DNA of 64,000 nt, from positions 25,386-89,385 of the forward strand of contig FWCC01000242.1 in assembly GCA_900169235.1 (NCBI GenBank). The letters are read 5' to 3'. This stretch comes from Zarea fungicola (Eukaryota > Ascomycota > Sordariomycetes > Hypocreales > Cordycipitaceae). This document shows, one piece after another, positions 56,418 through 64,000 of the stretch (its first letter is position 1; each line of letters starts with the position of its first letter). The notes beneath the pieces are model-generated. The model worked only from the letters and a program-made list of their open reading frames with translations, ran no database searches and was not told where the DNA came from. The position numbers and the translations under genes are program-made.

Positions 56418-57360
56418 AAAGAGTGCCGCACAGAGGGCGAGGACACATCTTACTTGGTTTTATCTTGTACTGTAATTCCGTTCTTGGCAGGTGGGAAAAA
56501 TCCCTTGGCGTTGGTTTTTTTTTTTTTTTCGAGATGAGTATGTAGGAAATTGCGTGTCTAATTTTTTATACCTCTCTACATAAAAGAGATATGAGTATCA
56601 AAAATATCAAACCACACAGAAAAGAAAATCAACTTGAGCAAGGGATAAAAATAAATCAGTCTTCGATCCGTTGACGGAGCAGCCAGTGCGTTTGTGCAGT
56701 CGACATCGGAGATTCAACCCTGTAGAAGGCCACAAAAACACTGTTCAAAAGAGAGTGACGTCCCAAGGTGCAGTTGCAAAAGGAAATAACCCACAGTCAG
56801 AAAAGATTAAAAGCTCAAATTGAGCAGTTATGACAACTTGATAAAACAAAAAGCGCCAAACCCGAGTACCCAACCGTAGCCGTTTCCAAGTATAAAGCCA
56901 AACCCATACATAATACCTAACCAAGAGTTATAAAAATACGCAGGCCCAAAATAAACATGACGAGTCAAAAAGAGGCTAAAAACGACAAGGTCTGGTCGCA
57001 AGAGCCAAGAAACAAAAGAGAAAATCACACATGTGAATTCGGACAACAGAGGCACTGGGCTTCGTGCCGCAAGAAAGGAAGGGATAAGAAAGTGCTCCTG
57101 CCCGTGAACCTCCAGAAACGAGGAAGTCGAGGAGCGAAGAGGGTCTGAACCTTTACGAAGGAGAGAAGGAGAGAAGGAGAGAAGGAGAAAAACCAGTGAG
57201 TGCATCGTTGTATCGTGCTTCCAAATGCGCCGGTGAAATGATTTTGTAGTAGTCGTCGACCTGTAGTGTGTCTAGGCTGGAGTAGTGAAACAAAGTGTCT
57301 AACATCATGGAAGTAAAGAGTGTGTCATAGCGCATAATGAAGAGCAACGAAGCGTTTTAA
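56418..57360. other. Convergent intergenic region
   Basis: 943 bp between the stops of the Tls1 gene (+) and the zinc-finger gene (-). It contains a T-run at about 56514-56529 and the purine repeat at 57158-57189. No gene was recognised. Confidence 0.55.
57158..57189. repeat. AAGGAGAG tandem repeat, about four copies
   Basis: An 8-bp purine unit is repeated about four times, the last copy imperfect. It lies in the 3' flank of the minus-strand zinc-finger gene. Confidence 0.85.
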
Positions 57361-59165
57361 TCATCTAATGTCGAGCTGGAAAGGCTTGAACCTGCCGCCA
57401 ATGGTTGCACAGCGGGGGCACTTCCTTCTGGCTCCCTGCTCCGCCATTAGAACCTCGACACAGGTGGAACAGAGACCACAAATGCACTCGGTACATGCGT
57501 AGGAGCCTCTGAGAGGTGAGATGCCCTGGCAGGCGGCGCAGTAGATTTGGATATTTTGAGAGGTGTAGGTTGGGGATGAATCCGACAACCCGCTGGTGCC
57601 CATGTGGAAGTTTTCACCACTTTCGACGCTGGGGAACGGTTCCACAGCATCTTGGTTGTGCGACGGCGGGGTAAGCGCTTGCTGCAGGGGCGAGGCCTGG
57701 TAGTTGGACTGATGCAGATTCTGCTGTGTAAATGGCGGCATTGATGACCGGTGAATGGAAACAGGAGACTGTGGCATCTTGAAGTAGAGTTAGCATGTTG
57801 CTCGAAAATCCAGGAAATCAGTTCATACAGGAGTACGGTCGTCGATGTCACCAGCAGCAGAAGCTGCCTGGTCAGCGGCGTCAATCAGATCCTCCCACCT
57901 CTTGCCAAAGTCAGTCGAGGGCTCAACAGAAAGCGCCTTTCGGTCACCTGGCCTCATGCGGTCGTCGTTTTGAATACGTCTCAGCCATTCGGCGGCAGAG
58001 CCTCGTGAATTCTTTTTCTTGTGGCCTTCCTTGGCGCGCTTAGAAATAGACTGCTTTCGAGGCCGGTTTGGTCCCATAGCTCGCTGCAATGGCGGCAAGG
58101 TGGACGAACGACCGGGTGGTGAGCCTGAAAGAAGTGATGGGAGAATGCCGCGTTGACGGTTTGCGTAGGGGTCGCTTGTAATGTCATGGTGGGAAAGCTG
58201 ATGCAGAGGGGGAAGTTCGATAGAAGTTCTAGGAATTCGAAGGCCGTCTAAATCAGAATGGTACCCCTAAAAGACAGAAAAACGTTAGGATTGTTGCAAT
58301 GGCTAAAATTGTGTTAAGCGGCCGAGCAGTTGTGCTGTTGTAAGTGATGGGAAGAAAGATGGATGATGTACGCTATCGATATGCCGCGGGGTACAAGAGC
58401 TGGGGTCATCCCGTAGATAGCTATAGCACCAGGAAGCCGTAACCAAGTTAAACTTACACCGTCCATTTCGATCTCACGCTCAGACTTGACGCCGTGAAGC
58501 TCAGCCAAGACGGCAGCAGCTGTGGCGGTCCCAAGCATATGGTTCCCAGGTCCGTTGGAATATTCATCGCTGTGTCTGGGCGTGACAGGGCCACTGGAGT
58601 TGTGTCGGTAGTCGTTCTGGCGCTCGCGGAAGCCTGGAAAGAGGGATGATTAGGAAAAAGAATTTGGGCCGAGGTAAATAAAGGCATTACTGTATCATAC
58701 CATGGGCAGCCGAAGCTGGGCTTTGGTCATTGGGGGGGCGCTCGGTTGGCGGGGAGTTCACCATTAGCAGGAAGCTCTCTTCGGTCGCAGGGAGCTTGGC
58801 GATGTAGTGCTCCGGGTGTGCTCGGCGGATATGCTCCTGCATGGAGCGAAATCTCTTTTCCTGCAAGATAAACAAGATGAGTTAGATTGTTGAAATGACG
58901 ACTTAAACTTGGTGTGGTCGTGGAGTTATAAATTTTTTTTTATTGTTACAAAGGCTGGCTAGGCGTCTTGCAAATCTGGTGAAGCTCGTATAGCAGGTGG
59001 AAATGGCAGGACAAGCTTAAACTGGGACATTTGTTGGCAGTGCAGACTTACACCGATACATCTTTTGCGGCAGATGGAGCCATCCTGATTATTCAACGGG
59101 CAAACTACCTCATTGCCGGAATCAGCAATGGAAAAGGAAGAAGTGAGGGATGAGCGAGGCGGCAT
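57361..59165 (-). CDS. Zinc-finger protein with N-terminal C2H2-like finger and C-terminal RING-like Cys cluster
   Basis: Five exons on the minus strand: 59165-59052, 58860-58701, 58633-58458, 58266-57829 and 57777-57361 (introns 191, 67, 191 and 51 nt), joined in frame to 434 residues. The N-terminus holds a C2H2-like finger split by intron 1 (CPLNNQDGSICRKRCIG, then RSMQEHIRRAHPEHY). The middle is disordered with a basic stretch (PRKQSISKRAKEGHKKKN) that may be a nuclear signal, then AAEWLRRIQNDDR. The C-terminus has a dense cysteine cluster (CAAC, CTECICGLCSTC, CPRC) followed by GGRFKPFQLDIR, resembling a RING or zinc-ribbon module. This suggests a nuclear DNA-binding or ubiquitin-related protein. 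I do not recognise a characterised homologue. Splice sites are standard (GTAAGT, GTATGA, GTAAGT, GTATGA). Confidence 0.82.
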
Positions 59166-62100
59166 CTTGACCCCACCCTACGCAGCTCAATCGGCCGGGC
59201 AGTGACGGGGTGCGTCTTGGTCGAGCTTATATTTATGCGGCTCTGGTGAAGCCTGGTAAGAAGTTGATGAGACACAATTCGAGAAAAGCTGACAGTCGAT
59301 AGCGGGTGCAGCAGGATTTTGTTTTGTTGATGAGAGCAAAGTGGCGTGCTGGGACCTCAATTGAGTGCGGGCAATGAAGCGTATCAAGCCATAAGCAAGC
59401 TTAGTAAATGTTGGCGAGAAGTCGTCGCCGAGCTAGCGTGGGCAAAATAAAAGCTATATCGAGGCGGCAGTAGAGCGAAATTTGAGTAGCGTATAGCAAA
59501 TATATAGATATGCTCAAGCAAGGTGCAAGGTGCAAGAGATAAAGAAGAAAAAAAAAGTAATGAAGCGAGGCAAAACACCAAAAGGTTGGTGTGGCGGCGG
59601 GCGACTGGAAAGGTTGCAAGGAACAGGGAAAAGTTAGTCTGGGGAGGAGATGGAGAGAGATTCATGTACTGGCAAGTAGCAGCAAGAGCAAGCCAAAAAA
59701 AAAAAAAAAGAGAGAAGCCAGACGTACCAGGTGAGCAAAAAGTGTGAGTTTTGGTGTGGGTGGATTGGACCCGGAACCAAAGAACGAGCGAAAGCTCTGG
59801 CTTGATTGGGACGGGCGGTCCGAGGATATAGTAAGGAGAGTAAGTAATAACTAGTAATGTGGTTGACAAGATGGGAGCTTTGAATAGGTGATTAGAAGCT
59901 GATAGGCGAAAGCTGCAGCAAATCGCTACTTTGCTGTTTAGCAATGCAGTTGAGTGCAATAATTATTAATAGCTGGGGGCCTCGGGGAAAAGAAGAAGAT
60001 ACAGAAGCTCTGCCGGCGGTTCTCAGAGTACCTTGAATTGGCCTGTTTCTCACTGGCCAGGTGTTGGGTGGTGGGTGGGCAGCTGGCCAGCAACAGCTCT
60101 GCCAAGTTGACTGGTGGGCGGCAACTGATGGCGGAACTGACAGCACCTCTTCCAGTGGCACGCATGTATGTCACAAGTACCCATTTTTAACAAGTACCTG
60201 CATTGAGACTAAGAGAGCTTGGAAGGTACTTTGAAGCGCACACTCACTCTCACACCAGCCAAAAAAAAAAAAAAAGTGGCAGCTTACTTTGTAGCTACTA
60301 CAGCGCCTCCCCAGAAGCTTGCCGGAGGGCCGCGGCCTTGTGCCTTGTGAAGCTTTGTCCCCTCGCTCTCAACTAGTCTTGTAGGACGGCCGAGGCGGAG
60401 CAATGGCCGGGTGACCTATCATTGGCAAGGCCGAGGGCGGCCCTTGATTTGAGCAGCCCATTGAGCCTCCTCCCTGGTGTGCCTCAGCCAGTAACTTCGT
60501 CTGTAGGCATTGTGTGGCCAGCCTCTTACGTTTTGCCATATTCACGTTTTACCCTGTTATGGTTTTTTTTGTTGGGAATTTTGTATTAGTTTGTTTCTTT
60601 TTGCCTCGTTTGCCCTGGGCGCCGCCCACTTCCTCTACGGCTGCCGTTTAAAAGAGAAAAAAAAAGGTTTAAAATCAAGTACCACATCTCAGACGGTACC
60701 TCGCAGCAACCCATCGCCACCCCGCGTAGAGAGAGGTACATTAGTTTCTTAGTACGCATCGGTTACCACACCACCGACTGGACCACTATAGCGTACAGGA
60801 GCTTCACCCTGTGCATGTATGTACATACATGTACTGTACAGGCCATTGTTGATGCGCTTTCCACACAATATCTGTAGGTAGTTGGTAGCTTCATAAGTAC
60901 CTGGTAATCGGGCTTTGTCAGTGATCGCTGCAGCATGTGGACTATCTTCTGGGGCAAGTGGCGTCTCAAGTTGACCAAGCCCAAAACCCCTTCATGTAAC
61001 TAGACAACTAGGCCAATCATGCATAAACGCCAATTTGCTACCCTTCGAGTTCTTGCTAGTGCAGGGGTTCACGCTGTTGCTATCTCAGCATCGTTTTATT
61101 TATTTTTTATTTTCCTTTAGAAGTAACCGAACTGATGCCGTATCTGTCACCACTGCTCCTAGCCAGCTGGCTAGGTACTTGTGTTGGTACCCATGCATCT
61201 GCGACAGCTGCTTGTGACGTGACCTGTGTCTCTCCACAATCTTTGGTGGCTGATTGCTCCTCCTCAAGGACCCTCCGATATGGCACAAAAATGGCCGGGT
61301 ATGGACCATATACTTAGTAGTACCAGTGCGCAGCTTGCCAGTTCCCACTTGCGCACAAGGTCCAAGTTTATTATTTTTCCGTCCTTATTCCCAAGTTTTT
61401 GGCTGAGTCTATCATCATCCTTTCTGTGGTTTGCTGGAGAATAAAACTCATGCCAAGGTCTGCATACTGACTCGATGATGCTGTCGGCGTGGCCGGGAAC
61501 ACCAGCATCTGCATGCCAGCGAGTCAAGCTTGCAACCGACGGGCTGCTCATGCCGGGTAGGTGCCTACTTGCAGCGCACCCAGTAAAGAATGTACTTACG
61601 CAGTTCATGCCGCCAGGGTTTTCCTGGCACTTTAGCTACCAACAGAGTAGAGCACAGGAGGTACTCCGTACAAACGGTACTTTGTGAGCAGCAGGTTTGG
61701 TGGGGCTATCAAGCTGAAGCTATAGTGGGGTCTCTGACTCGAAAGCTCCTGTACTCCCAATTCTCCATAATTGGGTCCGCCAGCAATGCGCCTTGCCAGC
61801 TGCCTTTCTCGCCTGTATTTCTTCAATCCCTAGTCCCATTGCCCCATTGCTTATCCTTATCGTCTGTTGCTGGTACTGCCTTTTTAGCGGGGAATAAGGA
61901 ACAACCAAGAGACCCTGTCAGAGCGTGCCAACTGTCACTGGCAGCCCCCACACTTGTCGCATGCTCGTACCAACAGAGCTGGCGAACCATGGTGCCCATC
62001 ACATTTCATGTTGCGTAGCCAGCTATATTTGAGCATCAATATTTTTTCTCAGTCCATCGTTATTCATAGATTTATAGCTGTCTGGAACCTGTTAAAGCAG

Positions 62101-64000
62101 AGATTACCATGCCATCATCCTAGATCCACGGCGTATACCCAGACGGCAAATCTCTCACGCCTCGTCTACGCTGTTCGCAGATTTCCGCTTTGGGGCGTTG
62201 TGGGGCAGCACCACAAGCTCATAACCTAGAGTGGTCCAGAGTCTCCCCATCTTCCGAAGGCGTCCAGTGCGTCCAGTTGGTTGCTCAAGACTAAGCCTCC
62301 ATTTATTCTAGAATACTACAAAACCACTCTGTATTAAATCGTTTGCTCAACAAGTCTTGTTCAAAGAGATCCGCTTGTCAATTTTGGCACGCTCCGGAAC
62401 TACAGGCCTCGTGCAACCGGCTTGTTTCCGAACCGTCTGTCGAAGGCCGACATAATGTTCTGCACATCTAGCTACATCATCTACATTTTTATCAATAGCC
62501 TTTTCTCTTTCTCATTTCCTTTTCATTCTCATTTTCATTTTCAAACTTAATTTTTTTTTATTTAAAAAAATCCCATTTCTTTTAGCCTAAATCGGCAGTA
62601 AGCGTGATAGTCATTACTTACGCTGACAATTTTATACCTGTCAAAAGATAACGCATTGATAAGTACCAAATTGACAAGAAAATAAAAGACAAATCGCCAA
62701 CGTGATTTTCCACGACCCCACGTTCAGCATGGTATAAAGGTATTTTCATCCCTTCGGATCACCCAAGCATTCGCCGCTGCGTGGTCCCCCCACCCCCCTC
62801 TCAGGGCTCACTTCTGCCGTCACGACAGGCACGTTGCTGTGTATTCCTCCAAATCAAGTTTTCAAGATGCACTAGCCAATGCCTTTGCATGGCAGAGGTA
62901 TGCCACCGTCGTAACCTCGTCATCAACGGGGTGCATCAACGGGGTGCAGATGTGTTTGCCGGTAGTCTGGCTCCCCCCGTCTACACTGCCTACACTGCCT
63001 GATCTTGATTGCAATTGGCATCTCCAGGTCTCGTTCATTTACCTGCACGTCTGCTGTGCTCGTTATGATGCTTGCTTCTGTGTGGGTAAGCTTTCGCGTT
63101 GTGAATATACGGATAATGGGAAAATGCGTTTGTCTTCGTTATTGGTCAATAGTTCTTCCAGGCTGGCAATTTGGTTTTCAAAGTCCAACAAAGGCGAAGG
63201 GCCGAGCCATACCGGTATAACCAACCATATTCAAGATTCGCAGTGAATCAAACACGTTTCAAAGAGCCACCACTCCAACAATACGCCATTTTGATGCAAG
63301 TTCACGGATGCTAACCTAAGTATCCTTGCTCGCACAACAACCTGCAAACACCGTCCGGGTAACAAGTTCAGCGCATGGGCGACCTATGAAACTTCAAACG
63401 AGAACCGAAAGACGCATTTCCTCGTCGCATACAGATTGCACAGAATAAATATGCTGCCCCAAATCCCTGCCCAAAACCCATCTATTCGTAATTTTTACCT
63501 AAAAGGGAAAGCAAAAGGGAGGAACATCGCGCCTCGAACAAAGTAAGTCTTGTTTGAACCACAAATGCGTCGGCGCCATCTACAAAGCCACCCGTCACAC
63601 ACCACGATCCACAGCTCTCCACAGCTGCTAGCCAGAAGCACAAATTTCGCACAGACCAGAATCTGCCTCCATGAGGAACAAAAAATCAATTAAAACGACA
63701 ACGGCAGGATTTGAANNGAATAAATTCTAGTCACACCCCTACATAAGGTGGTCAAGAGTATAGAAGCGAAGTGAACGAGTGTGCGTGAAGCGAACGTGTG
63801 GCGAACGTGTTACATCAGTTCTATTTTATACCCCAGGCCAAGGACGAAAGGTTAGACATTGGCTGTCCTTTTCCTTTCCAGCTTTTCGTTTGCAGCAGGC
63901 AATTCCAGTAGGGAAACCCGCGGCAGACCCGCTAACAAAGGTAGGAGAGCCACTGTCAGCCGACAGCCAAGCAGCCTGTGGCCAGAGACCTTCCTTCTAC
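59166..64000. other. Long terminal region without a supported gene
   Basis: 4.8 kb upstream of the zinc-finger gene up to the window edge. The first kilobase reads as promoter and leader on the minus strand (purine-rich on plus). ORFs such as 59384-59959 minus, 61590-62018 plus and 62839-63246 plus have no family signature. Two undetermined bases lie at 63716-63717, and a 10-bp direct repeat (GCGAACGTGT) at 63790-63799 and 63801-63810. A C/T-rich stretch at about 62500-62580 could be a leader of a gene beyond the window, but none starts before the edge. Confidence 0.5.
63716..63717. other. Two undetermined bases (N)
   Basis: The sequence reads NN here, marking a small uncertainty in the assembly within a region without a supported gene. 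Confidence 0.99.

Overview
The window is nuclear DNA of a filamentous ascomycete, most likely a sordariomycete and possibly of the order Hypocreales. Genes are split by short introns of about 49-144 nt with GTAAGT-, GTGAGT- or GTATGT-like donors and CTAAC/CTAAT branch sites. Leaders are pyrimidine-rich, A-tracts are common, and the protein families (Zn2Cys6 regulators, NDR-type kinases, fungal type-2 glycosyltransferases, PAQR/Izh3-like receptors) are typical of such fungi. No bacterial-style operons, CRISPR arrays, rRNA genes or convincing tRNA genes were seen. The species assignment is inference.

Layout. At 1-1590 lies the 3' part of a Zn2Cys6-type regulator (+). A serine-rich conserved protein follows at 2808-3686 (-), then a 4.4 kb gap. 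Next come a WSS1-like DNA-protein crosslink protease (8067-9602, -) and a SulP sulfate permease (10323-12830, -). After a 2.7 kb gap are the spindle-checkpoint GAP BUB2 (15543-17161, +, 3 exons), an Izh3-like PAQR receptor (17892-19430, -) and a THOC5-family mRNA-export protein (20265-21029, +, 3 exons). A 4 kb gap precedes a membrane type-2 glycosyltransferase (24981-27088, +, 3 exons) and a nucleolar FKBP (28066-29674, +, 3 exons). An NDR/AGC kinase locus at 30355-32956 (+) is interrupted by two in-frame TAG codons. It is followed by an AT-rich stretch and an ISC1-type phospholipase C (34355-35941, -, 2 exons). Further right are a small ABM/EthD-like protein (38609-39398, +, 3 exons), a NodB deacetylase with a signal anchor (41248-42054, +) and a disordered Ser-rich protein with a CRIB-like stretch (44198-45067, -).

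After a 4.2 kb gap comes the most compact part: PWP1 (49261-50982, -, 2 exons) diverging from the splicing helicase PRP16 (51232-54165, +), a five-exon acylphosphatase (54339-54882, -) and the splicing factor Tls1/C9orf78 (55144-56417, +, 3 exons). A five-exon C2H2/RING-like zinc-finger protein (57361-59165, -) is the last gene. The final 4.8 kb holds no gene I can support.

The genes do not form a pathway cluster. There is an informational bias: PRP16 and Tls1 in splicing, PWP1 and the FKBP in nucleolar or ribosome and chromatin work, THOC5 in mRNA export, WSS1 in DNA repair and BUB2 in mitotic exit. The two most useful observations are the doubly interrupted kinase, whose catalytic motifs are otherwise intact, and the acylphosphatase, whose 12-nt and 13-nt coding exons hide it from ordinary ORF scans. 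I found no clearly new biological system; most of the window is ordinary fungal housekeeping DNA with long intergenic spacers.
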